Source of the DNA: an uncultured Eubacteriales bacterium | GTDB taxonomy: Bacteria; Bacillota; Clostridia; Christensenellales; Aristaeellaceae | NCBI GenBank assembly: GCA_902800625.1 | Contig: CADCFG010000035.1 | Span: forward strand, 1-37,818 | Length of the DNA stretch: 37,818 nt | Direction: 5' to 3' | Part shown: positions 15,091 to 22,392 of the stretch, in pieces | Layout: the number at the start of each line of letters is the position of its first letter | Numbering within the stretch: position 1 is the first letter of the stretch | Notes under the pieces: generated by a model | What the model was told of the DNA's origin: nothing | Database searches by the model: none | The model's input: only the letters and a program-made list of their open reading frames with translations | Position numbers and translations under genes: made by a program

Positions 15091-16608
15091 TCAGAAGCGA
15101 TCCGCGTGGTACACCGGGTTGGCTTCCTCGACCCAGGCGTTGACCTGGTTCTCATAGGTGTCGGCGATCTTCTGCTCCAGCGCGTTGGCCTCGGCAGTCT
15201 CGGCCAGCTCCTCGAAGGGCACCGCGCCGGGGGTGATGTCCGCCAGGTAGTAGATGATGTGAATGCCGTTCATGCCGTACACCGGCGCGCTGATCTGGCC
15301 CACCTCGGCGATGGACATGGCGCCTTCGGTGAAGGCGGGATCCCAGGTGGTGGAGTTCGCGGACACGGCGTAGCCCTGGCTGGCGGTGGGCTCGTTGGTC
15401 ATGCCGGGATCGGCGTTGTACTTCTCGATCAGGCTGTCGAAGTCCGCGCCGCCGTTGAACTCGTCGATGACCTGCTGGGCCTGGGGCAGAAGCTCGGCGT
15501 GCAGCGCCTCGATCTCGGCGGTGACGCTGGCGATGTCGGCCTCGATTTCGTCCAGGCTTCTGGGCTCGGGCGTGGGCTCGGGGGCTTCGGTCTCTTCCTC
15601 GTCGGCTTCAAGGCCTTCCTCTTCGCCCTCGACCTCTTCGACTTCAATGTCGAGGTCCTCTTCGGCTTCCTCGGCCGCTTCGGCTTCCTCGGCCTCTTCG
15701 GCTTCTTCGGCCTCTTCGGCTTCCTCGCCCTCGGCGCCTTCCGCGCCGTCCTCCACCACGGGGTTCTCCACGGTGTCCTTCTCGGCCTTCAGCTCGTCCA
15801 GCCGGCTGTGCAGTTCGCTGTATTTGGCGGACTGGTCCTCGTCGAACTGGATCAGCACGTGCTTTACGGCGCGATAGCCCTCGGGGTTCCAGGCGATGGC
15901 CTCGCCGCTGTTGCGGGCGTTGTTGTAGCTGTAGTCGTCGTCCGCATAGGCTTCCTCGTCGTCGGCCACCATCTTCTGGTACTCGGCCTGGATGTCCTCG
16001 TCGGTCACGGCCACGTCCTTGGTGATGGCGTTGTGTAGCTGCTCGTCCACATAGCTCTCCAGCGTCTGCTGGGTCAGCACGTCCTGGGTCAGGCCGTAGC
16101 TTTCCATGGCGGCGATGGTCTGCTCGCGGGCGGTCTCCTCGTCGGCATTCTCGTCGGCGAAGTAGCTCTTGTAGGTCTCCACGTAGGTCTCGAATTGCTC
16201 GACGGCCTCGGCCTCCAGGTTGGCCCGTTCCTCGTCGCTGATATCGCTGATGCCCATCTCCGCGGCCTTCTCGTCCAGGATGGCGTTGCGCACCAGGGTC
16301 TGGAGAATGTCCTGTTTGATGTCGGCGGCGTAGTCGTCGATGTTCAGGCCGTACTGGGCATAGGCCTCGGAAGCGGCCTGGTACTCGGCGTCCGCGGCTT
16401 CCTTCCAGATGATGCCGCCGTCGCCGTACTCGGCCACGATCTGGTTCTCATAGAAGGGCTTGTACAGCTCCACTTCGCTCTCCAGCTCGGCGATGCGCGC
16501 GTTGGCGGCGTCCAGCTGGGCCTGCAGATCGTCCTCCGCCAGGGCGGCGACCGTGGCCATGCACATCAGCGCGGCCAGGATCAGACTGATCAGTTTCTTC
16601 ATATTCAT
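15091..16608 (-). CDS. PrsA/SurA-like peptidyl-prolyl isomerase with acidic insert in the parvulin domain
   Basis: The 505-residue product starts with a signal peptide (MNMKKLISLILAAL, ending ALAE) and no lipobox. A coiled segment (30-50) and a helical SurA/PrsA-type chaperone region (about 55-240) follow. A parvulin-like PPIase domain begins at AVKHVLIQF (about 247-255) and resumes at FNGGADFDSLIEKYN, ending with GQISAPVYGMNGIHIIYYL (about 437-455). Between the halves sit about 120 residues: a run of EEAEEAEEA-type repeats (about 290-345) and a coiled-coil-like stretch (about 351-385). It should help fold exported proteins at the membrane-wall interface. Two ATGs are possible: 16608 (GGAGG 8 bp upstream) and 16623 (GGAGG 5 bp upstream); the shorter gives a normal signal peptide. 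Whether the isomerase is active is unclear. Confidence 0.82.
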   Translation of the reverse strand: MNMKKLISLILAALMCMATVAALAEDDLQAQLDAANARIAELESEVELYKPFYENQIVAEYGDGGIIWKEAADAEYQAASEAYAQYGLNIDDYAADIKQDILQTLVRNAILDEKAAEMGISDISDEERANLEAEAVEQFETYVETYKSYFADENADEETAREQTIAAMESYGLTQDVLTQQTLESYVDEQLHNAITKDVAVTDEDIQAEYQKMVADDEEAYADDDYSYNNARNSGEAIAWNPEGYRAVKHVLIQFDEDQSAKYSELHSRLDELKAEKDTVENPVVEDGAEGAEGEEAEEAEEAEEAEEAEAAEEAEEDLDIEVEEVEGEEEGLEADEEETEAPEPTPEPRSLDEIEADIASVTAEIEALHAELLPQAQQVIDEFNGGADFDSLIEKYNADPGMTNEPTASQGYAVSANSTTWDPAFTEGAMSIAEVGQISAPVYGMNGIHIIYYLADITPGAVPFEELAETAEANALEQKIADTYENQVNAWVEEANPVYHADRF

Positions 16609-16658
16609 ATGCGTTGCCTCCATATTCTCCTCCGCGGTTTTGCGGAATGTCGCTTTGC

Positions 16659-16687
16659 ATTATAGCACAAGGGCCGGGATTTCTCAA
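16659..16687 (-). promoter_or_regulatory. Promoter of the PrsA-like gene
   Basis: On the minus strand TTGAGA (16682-16687) and TATAAT (16659-16664) are 17 bp apart. Confidence 0.8.
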
Positions 16688-16921
16688 TGGATGGGGCGGA
16701 TTATTCAAAGTACGTTTACAAATGAGGGAACAGGGGAAGAGAGAATAGGCAATAGGGATAGTGGCTGCCGCGCGGTTTTCTTTTTGCGGGGGCGGCGTTG
16801 CGCCGCCTGCCGGAGACAACGTTTGGGTGCGTACTCAGGCAGGCGCTGAAATGGCGTCCCTACAGGCTTTGCTATGCCTCTGTATATGTCTTGAGTCAGC
16901 CCCGGCCGCTGGGTCAGACGC
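16688..16921. other. Intergenic region with one REP-like palindrome
   Basis: I find no gene here. The region contains palindrome copy 4 at 16791-16807, preceded by a TTTTCTTTTTGC tract like the one before copy 2. Confidence 0.6.
16791..16807. repeat. GGCGGCG-TTG-CGCCGCC palindrome, copy 4
   Basis: GGCGGCG (16791-16797) and CGCCGCC (16801-16807) flank TTG. Fourth of five copies. Confidence 0.75.
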
Positions 16922-16962
16922 AAAGAAGAGCCCCTTCCGATCTCTCGGAAGGGGCTCTTCTT
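16922..16962 (-). terminator. Terminator of the tRNA cluster
   Basis: A perfect 19-bp stem (16922-16940 with 16945-16963) around TCTC, flanked by AAAG and CTTT, directly follows tRNA-Asp. Its right arm carries CGGAAGGGGCTC, also present in the tRNA-Asp gene at 16971-16982. Confidence 0.9.
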
Positions 16963-17039
16963 TGGCGATGCGGAAGGGGCTCGAACCCTCGACCTCCAGC
17001 GTGACAGGCTGGCATTCTAACCAACTGAACTACCGCACC
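16963..17039 (-). tRNA. tRNA-Asp(GTC)
   Basis: The minus strand folds as a 77-nt cloverleaf with encoded CCA: acceptor GGTGCGG/CCGCATC (one G-U pair), D arm GTTC/GAAT, anticodon stem CCAGC/GCTGG with loop CTGTCAC, T arm GAGGG-TTCGAGC-CCCTT. The anticodon GTC is at 17003-17005. Last gene of the cluster. Confidence 0.95.
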
Positions 17040-17040
17040 A

Positions 17041-17105
17041 TGGTGGGCCTTCAGGGACTCCGATCGGTTATGAGCCGACTGCTCTAACCACTGAGCTAAA
17101 GGCCC
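17041..17105 (-). tRNA. tRNA-Ile2(CAT), T arm deleted; probable pseudogene
   Basis: The acceptor stem GGGCCTT/AAGGCCC, D arm GCTC/GAGC, anticodon stem GTCGG/CCGAT with loop CTCATAA, and encoded CCA are intact. Overall the sequence resembles bacterial tRNA-Ile2, whose C34 is changed to lysidine so that it reads AUA; an elongator tRNA-Met is the less likely alternative. The gene is only 65 nt: between CCGATCGG and AGTCCCTG about 11 nt are missing that should provide the 5' half of the T stem and the TTCG of the T loop. As written it cannot form a T arm. Either it is a pseudogene with a good copy elsewhere, an assembly error, or a very unusual tRNA. It sits 1 bp from tRNA-Asp and 28 bp from tRNA-Glu. 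Confidence 0.75.
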
Positions 17106-17133
17106 TTGATCCCTGTGGGCTGAAATAAAAAAT

Positions 17134-17208
17134 TGGCGACCTCTACGGGACTCGAACCCGTGTTACCGCCGTGAAAGGGCGGTGTCTTAACCGCTTGACC
17201 AAGAGGTC
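17134..17208 (-). tRNA. tRNA-Glu(TTC)
   Basis: A 75-nt cloverleaf with encoded CCA: acceptor GACCTCT/AGAGGTC, anticodon stem CCGCC/GGCGG with loop CTTTCAC (anticodon TTC), T arm ACGGG-TTCGAGT-CCCGT. Confidence 0.95.
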
Positions 17209-17212
17209 GCAG

Positions 17213-17289
17213 TGGTCGGGGTGACAGGATTCGAACCTGCGGCCCCATGCTCCCAAAGCACGTGCGCTACCAAACTGCGCCACACCCCG
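17213..17289 (-). tRNA. tRNA-Pro(TGG)
   Basis: A 77-nt cloverleaf with encoded CCA: acceptor CGGGGTG/CACCCCG, anticodon stem CGTGC/GCATG with loop TTTGGGA (anticodon TGG), T arm GCAGG-TTCGAAT-CCTGT. First gene of the cluster, behind the promoter at 17324-17353. Confidence 0.95.
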
Positions 17290-17323
17290 GCAATGGAGGC
17301 TGTGCCTCACAAGCAACAGAAAG

Positions 17324-17353
17324 ATTATAGCATGCGGGCGGCTGGATTGTCAA
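17324..17353 (-). promoter_or_regulatory. Promoter of the tRNA cluster
   Basis: On the minus strand TTGACA (17348-17353) and TATAAT (17324-17329), both consensus, are 18 bp apart, 35 bp before tRNA-Pro. Confidence 0.85.
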
Positions 17354-17924
17354 GCCCTTGGCGCGTATATTTTTCGCAAAGTCGCCGCCCTGGCGGGCCT
17401 TCCGGCGGGGGAGGGAGGATGGTGCGGCGGGGATTGCGGCGAGGCGCCGGAGATCCTGACGACTGCCTTCCCGCCGAAATCGCGTAGAATCAAAATAGAC
17501 CGAAAAAAGCCTGATAATCAGAAAATTTGAGTTTGAAAGGCTGAAAATAAGCGAAGTAGACACAAAAAAACGGTGTGTATGCAGAAAAAATAGATCGACT
17601 GAATTGAAAACGGCCTAATATGCCCAAATTTCGACAGGCATTTCAAAAGTTAGTCGACATCAAGCGGCTCTTGAACTTAGTTGAATCATATTTGGTCGTA
17701 TTGAGGAAACACAGAGCGATCAGGCGGCGGTTTTATGTTAAGTTGACGACTTTGACCCTCCGCCCACAGGGCCCGAAGGGGGAGGAAGCGGTAGCCTGAC
17801 TTCCCGGAAATTAGCGAAATATGCCTGAAATGAGATGGATTTCACAGATGGTGGAGAAAAGTAGACATGGAATCACATGAAATAGACATGCAGTACCGGG
17901 TATTCTTGAATAAGTAGACAAAAA
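17354..17924. other. Gene-free AT-rich stretch with TAGAC motifs
   Basis: No gene is supported. From about 17490 to 17920 the base composition is clearly richer in A/T than the surroundings. TAGAC-type motifs recur on the plus strand at 17496, 17557, 17591 (TAGATC), 17862, 17883 and 17915, the last three within 60 bp. Repeated TGTCTA-like ends are known in some insertion sequences (for example the IS21 family), so this may be a decayed element end, but no transposase remnant or inverted partner was found. Confidence 0.5.
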
Positions 17925-17947
17925 CAACGGCCCGCCGAAGCGGGCCG
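17925..17947 (-). terminator. Terminator of the ABC importer operon
   Basis: CGGCCCGC (17928-17935) and GCGGGCCG (17940-17947) form a perfect stem around CGAA. On the minus strand TTGTTTTTG follows. Confidence 0.85.
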
Positions 17948-17963
17948 AAAGGGCATTTTGGGC

Positions 17964-18554
17964 TCATTTTTCCCGGGATCCCATCCTCAGCGGCAGGGCG
18001 TCGAAGTCCCCGGCGTCCCCGGGGTCGTGGGTGACCAGCAGCACCGTGCGCCCCGCCAGCAGGGGCCGGGCGAAGCGGATGGCGGCGCGCCGGGTGTCGG
18101 CGTCCAGTCCCTTGAAGGGCTCGTCCAGCAGCACCAGCTTCGAGGGGAACAGCAGCGCCCGGGCCAGGGCGACCCGCCGCCGCATGCCGCCGCTGAACTC
18201 CCGCACGGGCTTGTCCAGGTCGCCGCCCAGGCCGAGGGCAGCCAGTGCCTCCCCGATGTACCCATCCCGCTCCGGCGCCTTCCTCAACACCGAGCGCAGG
18301 CAGTCCGCCGCGGTCAGCTGCGGGGGCAGCCGGTCCTCCTGGAACACCATGCTGATCCCGCCCTCGGGCACGCCTGCGATGGTCCCGGCGTCGGGCCGCT
18401 CCAGGGCGGCGATCAGCCTGAGCAGGGTGGTCTTGCCGCAGCCGGAGCGCCCCTCGATGGCGGTGACGCGTCCCTCGGGGAAGGTGTGGGTAAAGCCGTC
18501 CAGCACCACGTGGTCGCCGTAGGTCTTGGTAAGCCCTTTCACTTCCAGGTTCAC
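17964..18554 (-). CDS. ABC transporter ATP-binding protein (NitT/TauT type)
   Basis: This 196-residue ATPase energises the importer encoded with it. It shows Walker A GRSGCGKTT (35-43), Q-loop FQEDRL (Q72), signature FSGGM (120-124), Walker B LVLLDEP (140-146), D-loop GLDADT and H-loop VTHD (174-177). At 196 residues it is shorter than SsuB/TauB proteins (about 250) and lacks the usual C-terminal extension. The start is GTG at 18554 in a GTGA overlap with the stop codon of the permease gene, so translation is probably coupled. Third gene of the operon. The substrate cannot be told from sequence. Confidence 0.92.
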   Translation of the reverse strand: MNLEVKGLTKTYGDHVVLDGFTHTFPEGRVTAIEGRSGCGKTTLLRLIAALERPDAGTIAGVPEGGISMVFQEDRLPPQLTAADCLRSVLRKAPERDGYIGEALAALGLGGDLDKPVREFSGGMRRRVALARALLFPSKLVLLDEPFKGLDADTRRAAIRFARPLLAGRTVLLVTHDPGDAGDFDALPLRMGSREK

Positions 18555-19306
18555 AGCCGCTCACCCGCCCTTCCGATGGCCCTCAAGCCCAGCTTCAATA
18601 GTTTCGCGCATCCGGCGCTGATCAGCACGATGGCCAGCGTCCAGGCGAACAGGTCCGGGGTGGCCAGGTAAACCTTGGCCTTGTACAGCTTTTCGCCCAC
18701 GGAGCCGCCGGGGATGCCGATCACCTCCGCGGCCACGCCGCTCTTCCAGGCCAGCCCGATGGACACCGACAGCGCCGAGGCCACGCTGGGCAGCGCGGCG
18801 GGCAGGTCCACGGTGCGGAACCGGTTCCAGCGGCCCATGCGGAACACCCGGGCCATCTCCCGGAGCTTCGGGTCGATCTGCCGGATGCCGTCCAGCGTGC
18901 CGGCGTAGATCACCGGCAGCACGATCACGAAGGCGATCAGTATGCTCAGCCGCCGGGAGGGCACCCAGATCAGCGCGGCGATCACGAAGCTCGCTACCGG
19001 CACCGAGCGCATGGCGGCCAGCAGGGGAGAGAGCAGCGCCGACACGAGCGCTACCTTCCCGGCCAGCATCGCCAGCGCCATGCCGGCCAGGCTCGCCAGC
19101 GCGAAGCCGGCGAGGATGTGGCCCAGCGTGAACAGCAGCGAGCGCCAGAAGTCCGCCGTCCGGACCAGCGCCCACAGCCGCTGAAGCGTCACCGCCGGGG
19201 AGGCCAGCAGTATGGGCTGGCCCACGGCCATGCTCAGCGCCTGCCACACCGCCAGCCAGAACGCTGCCGCCAGCAGGAATTGGAGCTTGGGGGAGAGGTT
19301 TTTCAT
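18551..19306 (-). CDS. ABC transporter permease (SsuC/TauC type)
   Basis: The 251-residue membrane protein has about six hydrophobic helices. The coupling motif of BPD-type permeases lies around EMARVFRMGRWNRFRTVDLPAALP, which contacts the ATPase. GLAWKSGVAAEVIG is typical of the nitrate/sulfonate/taurine group. The ATG at 19306 follows AGAGGTGG; a longer frame from 19399 would overlap the end of the binding protein gene and lacks a ribosome binding site. Between this gene and the binding protein gene (19307-19395) lies a small palindrome. It ends in a 4-bp overlap with the ATPase gene. Confidence 0.92.
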   Translation of the reverse strand: MKNLSPKLQFLLAAAFWLAVWQALSMAVGQPILLASPAVTLQRLWALVRTADFWRSLLFTLGHILAGFALASLAGMALAMLAGKVALVSALLSPLLAAMRSVPVASFVIAALIWVPSRRLSILIAFVIVLPVIYAGTLDGIRQIDPKLREMARVFRMGRWNRFRTVDLPAALPSVASALSVSIGLAWKSGVAAEVIGIPGGSVGEKLYKAKVYLATPDLFAWTLAIVLISAGCAKLLKLGLRAIGRAGERL

Positions 19307-19330
19307 GGGACACCACCTCTTACAAATATC

Positions 19331-19350
19331 GGCAGGCATGGATGCCTGCC
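19331..19350. repeat. Intercistronic palindrome in the ABC operon
   Basis: GGCAGGCAT (19331-19339) and ATGCCTGCC (19342-19350) form a perfect 9-bp inverted repeat between the binding protein and permease genes. Without a T-run it is not a classical terminator. It could set relative expression of the binding protein, as seen in other ABC operons; this is inference. Confidence 0.6.
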
Positions 19351-19395
19351 GAATGTGGGCGGCGGAGGGGGACGGAGTCTCCCTTCGCACCTCGA

Positions 19396-20340
19396 TCAAT
19401 AATAGAAATCCTCGCCCGGCAGCGCGCCGCCCACGGAGGCGGGGTCAGCGTCGAAGAGGACAGCCAGATAGCCGCCGAGCTTTGCCTTCAGGTCCTCGCC
19501 GTCGATGAAGGTGATGTTGCAGTAGGGCAGGGCCTTCTCGGCGGGGCCGGCTTCGAAGATGTCGAATTCGCCGATCAGCTGGGCGGCGTCGTGCTCGTTC
19601 TGCTGCACGAAGGACACGCTCTCGCGATAGTCGTCCATGAACTTGGCCACGGCGTCGGGGTTCTGCTCGATGAAATCCGTCCGAGCCACGGCGATGCCGG
19701 TGACCAGCGTGGAGGGCGCTTCGGCGTCCGCCTGCAGCTCATCCCAGGCTTCGGTCAGGTCCAGCGCCGGGCGCAGGTCCTCCGCCTTGGTCATGGCCAC
19801 GGTGGCGAAGGGCTGGGGCAGCATGGCCACCAGGCTCTCGTCCTGCAGCATGGCCGCCAGGCATTCGCTGTGCTCGCTCTTGTATTCGATGGTCAGGTCC
19901 TTCTCCGGGTCCAGGCCATTGCCGCGCAGGATGTAGTTCAGCGCGTATTCCGGGGTGGCGCCCTTGCCGGAGGCCACCAGCGTGCGGCCCTTCAGGTCGG
20001 CGATGCTGTTGATTTCCTCGCCGCGCTCCATAATGTAGAGCACACCCAGGGTGTTGATGGCCAGCGCGCGCACATTGCCCTGGGTATTGTTGTAAAGCAC
20101 GGAACCCAGGTTGGCGGGCACGGCGGCGATGTCCAGCTCGCCCTTCACCAGCAGCGGCACGATCTCGTCCGGCGCGGCGCAGAGGGTGAATTCATAGTCG
20201 TCGGCCTTGTCCTTCATCATCTCCACCATGCCCATGGCGGTGGGGCCCTTCAGCGCGCCTACGCGCACGGTTTCCGCCAGCGCGGCGGGTAGCAGCAGGA
20301 CGGACAGAACGACGATCAGGGATACGATTTTGCGAAGCAT
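19396..20340 (-). CDS. NitT/TauT-type ABC substrate-binding protein
   Basis: The 314-residue product has a signal peptide (MLRKIVSLIVVLSVLLLPAA, then LAE) without a lipobox cysteine. The body fits the NMT1/SsuA-like family: VRVGALKGPTAMG, the DIAAVPANLGS segment, IADLKGRTLVASGKGATPEYAL, and YKSEHSECLAAMLQDESLVAMLPQP. It should deliver a small organic ligand to the permease encoded next. First gene of the operon. The ATG at 20340 follows AGAAGGT. Nitrate, sulfonate, taurine or a thiamine-precursor ligand are all possible in this family; nothing here decides. Possible -10 boxes (TATAAT) occur twice within 60 bp upstream, without a good -35. Confidence 0.9.
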   Translation of the reverse strand: MLRKIVSLIVVLSVLLLPAALAETVRVGALKGPTAMGMVEMMKDKADDYEFTLCAAPDEIVPLLVKGELDIAAVPANLGSVLYNNTQGNVRALAINTLGVLYIMERGEEINSIADLKGRTLVASGKGATPEYALNYILRGNGLDPEKDLTIEYKSEHSECLAAMLQDESLVAMLPQPFATVAMTKAEDLRPALDLTEAWDELQADAEAPSTLVTGIAVARTDFIEQNPDAVAKFMDDYRESVSFVQQNEHDAAQLIGEFDIFEAGPAEKALPYCNITFIDGEDLKAKLGGYLAVLFDADPASVGGALPGEDFYY

Positions 20341-20640
20341 TGGTTTTACCTTCTTTCATTATATAGGGTCACGCGATCATTATATCACCCTAACCCTGCC
20401 AATGCAATCCGAATGACGCTGAGGAGGGGCCAAATCCTTTGTTAAAATAAGACAACAATTTGACAAAGTGAGGCTTATACAGACGAATTGTAATAAAAAT
20501 GAAACAAATTGCCGGTGTCCATGGACAGGACAAAATGTATGTGGTACAATATTCAAGTAATATTGGAAATGATAGGATTACCATCAAAAGTGTGTCTGCC
20601 GGAGCTTGTTTATGCCGGTCGGGCACGAGGGGGAGACAAA
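20341..20640. other. Divergent intergenic region
   Basis: This 300-bp region between the ABC importer and the CHAP protein is AT-rich and holds the promoter elements of both. I see no further gene or repeat in it. Confidence 0.6.
20522..20550 (+). promoter_or_regulatory. Promoter of the CHAP-domain gene
   Basis: TGGACA (20522-20527) and TACAAT (20545-20550) are 17 bp apart, leaving a leader of about 85 nt. Confidence 0.7.
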
Positions 20641-22347
20641 ATGAAATTCAACCGATTCCTGGCAATGCTGTGCGCGCTGGTGCTGCTGCTTTCGAGCATG
20701 ACCGCGGCGCTGCCGGCCTTTGCCGATGAAGAACCTGCGGCAGAAGAGCCCGCCCCGGCGCCCGATCCGGCTCCTGCCCCGGCGCCCGATCCGGCACCAG
20801 CCCCGGCGACGAACCCGGATCCCGCCCCGGCGACGAACCCGGACCCCGCCCCGGCGACGAACCCGGATCCCGCCCCGGCGACGAACCCGGACCCCGCCCC
20901 GGCGACGAACCCGGACCCTGCCCCGGCGACGAACCCGGACCCCGCCCCGGCGACGAACCCGGACCCCGCCCCGGCATCCGATCCGGAGCCCGCGGAAGAG
21001 ACGCCGGCCGATCTGCCTTCTGAAGCGCCTGAAACGGAGAAGCCGACCGAGGCGCCCACGGAGGCGCCGACACTGGCGCCCACGGAAGAGCCGACCCCCG
21101 CGCCCACCGAGGAACCGACCCCGGAGCCCACGGAGGAGCCGACCCCCACGCCCTTGCCCCCGGTGAAGCTTTACGACCTGAAGGCGGACAAGCAGGAAAT
21201 CGCCCTCGGCAAGGCGATACACTTCACATTTATCGCGGAGAACGCCGAGACCGTGGAATGGAGCGCCGGGCGCAGCGACGGCCTGGACGGCGGCTCCGGC
21301 AGCTGCGCGGGCGGCGCGTTCGACTGGACGCCCGGACAGTCCGGCATCTACACCGTGGAAGTGACCGCCGTGGGCGGCGACATGACCACCGTATCCCAGA
21401 AGTGCCAGGTCACTGTCCGCGACGGCAAGCTGACCGTCAAGGTCAAGCCCACCTGGAAATGGGCCAGGGTCGGCGATCTGGACCTGATGTACGAACTCAC
21501 CGTCATCGGCGGCGTGGAGCCCTACAGCGCAAGCATCGAGATCGAATATAAAAATAAGAAGTTCTATACCAGCAACGTGCTGGAGTCCAAGGTGCAGGTC
21601 GGCGCGGAGGGCTATGGCGACCACAAGCTGACCCTGAAAGTGACCGACGCCACAGGCGCCGTGGCCCAGGACGACGCCGTAATCAAGGCCTCCGACGACA
21701 AAAAGGACGACGCTCCGTCGCTGCCGAGGCTGAGAAAGGACATGACCTTCGCCGAGCGCGTGGTGGCCGTGGCCTGGTCCCAGGTGGGCTATGAGGAGAG
21801 TGAGCACAACTTCATCATCCGCGACGACAAGACCCGCCAGGGTTGGAGCTTCTACGGCCAGTGGGCCGGGATGCCCTTCGAGGAATGGTGCGCCATGTTC
21901 GCCAGCTACTGCCTGGAGATGGCGGGCGTTCCCCGCTGGATGATGCCCCAGGAGGCCAACTGCAACCGCTGGAAGAACAAGCTGGGCAAGCGCTACATCG
22001 ACGACGAGGACGAGTACATCCCCGAGCCCGGAGACCTGATCTTCTTCCATCACGACCGCGTTTCAAAGGATCCCAACTTCCCGAACCACGTGGGCATCGT
22101 GGTGGACTACGATCCCGAGAAGGACTTGGTCTACACCGTGGAGGGCAATGCCGGCGCAGCGGTCCGCAACCGCGTCTACGCCCGCGGCAACTCCGTGATC
22201 GTGGGCTATGCCAGCATCGGCTACTGCATGAAGCGCTGGGACAAGGTCTATCTCCAGCGCCTGCGCGACCAGCTGGCCAGCGACCGTGCCGAGAGGGCCG
22301 AAAGATACAATCTGAAGAGCAAAAAGGTTTCCAAGGGGACGCACTGA
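20641..22347 (+). CDS. Secreted CHAP-domain protein with Pro-rich repeats
   Basis: The 568-residue product begins with a signal peptide (to ALPAFADEE). A low-complexity region follows: seven exact ATNPDPAP repeats (about 56-112), then PTEAPTEEPTP-type repeats to about 176. Two Ig/PKD-like beta domains occupy about 178-262 and 263-350. The C-terminal CHAP domain (about 365-540) has the catalytic Cys at about 417 (EEWCAMFASYC) and His at about 483 (FPNHVGIVVDY), with PGDLIFFHH between. CHAP domains are usually peptidoglycan amidases or endopeptidases, so a cell-wall hydrolase is the best guess; the Pro-rich part probably spans the wall. The ATG at 20641 follows GAGGGGGAGA. Monocistronic. Confidence 0.88.
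   Translation: MKFNRFLAMLCALVLLLSSMTAALPAFADEEPAAEEPAPAPDPAPAPAPDPAPAPATNPDPAPATNPDPAPATNPDPAPATNPDPAPATNPDPAPATNPDPAPATNPDPAPASDPEPAEETPADLPSEAPETEKPTEAPTEAPTLAPTEEPTPAPTEEPTPEPTEEPTPTPLPPVKLYDLKADKQEIALGKAIHFTFIAENAETVEWSAGRSDGLDGGSGSCAGGAFDWTPGQSGIYTVEVTAVGGDMTTVSQKCQVTVRDGKLTVKVKPTWKWARVGDLDLMYELTVIGGVEPYSASIEIEYKNKKFYTSNVLESKVQVGAEGYGDHKLTLKVTDATGAVAQDDAVIKASDDKKDDAPSLPRLRKDMTFAERVVAVAWSQVGYEESEHNFIIRDDKTRQGWSFYGQWAGMPFEEWCAMFASYCLEMAGVPRWMMPQEANCNRWKNKLGKRYIDDEDEYIPEPGDLIFFHHDRVSKDPNFPNHVGIVVDYDPEKDLVYTVEGNAGAAVRNRVYARGNSVIVGYASIGYCMKRWDKVYLQRLRDQLASDRAERAERYNLKSKKVSKGTH
20806..20977 (+). repeat. Seven 24-bp tandem repeats inside the CHAP gene
   Basis: Units of the form CCCGCCCCGGCGACGAAC + CCGGAY repeat seven times, differing only at synonymous C/T positions, and encode ATNPDPAP. 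Copy number can change by slippage without breaking the frame. Confidence 0.9.
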
Positions 22348-22360
22348 ACAAACCAAAACA

Positions 22361-22392
22361 AGGCGGCGGCACCGATTATGGTGTCGCCGCTT
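22361..22392 (-). terminator. Terminator between the CHAP and tcdA genes
   Basis: GCGGCGGCACC pairs with GGTGTCGCCGC (one G-U) around GATTAT. On the minus strand the stem is followed by a T-rich tract (CTTGTTTTGG). The stem overlaps the last codons of tcdA and may act in both directions. Confidence 0.65.

Noticed and set aside
17041..17105. Initiator or elongator tRNA-Met
   Set aside because: The C1-A72 mismatch of initiators is absent, and the overall sequence, especially CTCATAA with the GGGCCTT acceptor, is closer to tRNA-Ile2. Elongator Met is not fully excluded.
20806..20977. CRISPR-like tandem repeat
   Set aside because: The 24-bp units have no spacers and encode a regular Pro-rich repeat in frame.
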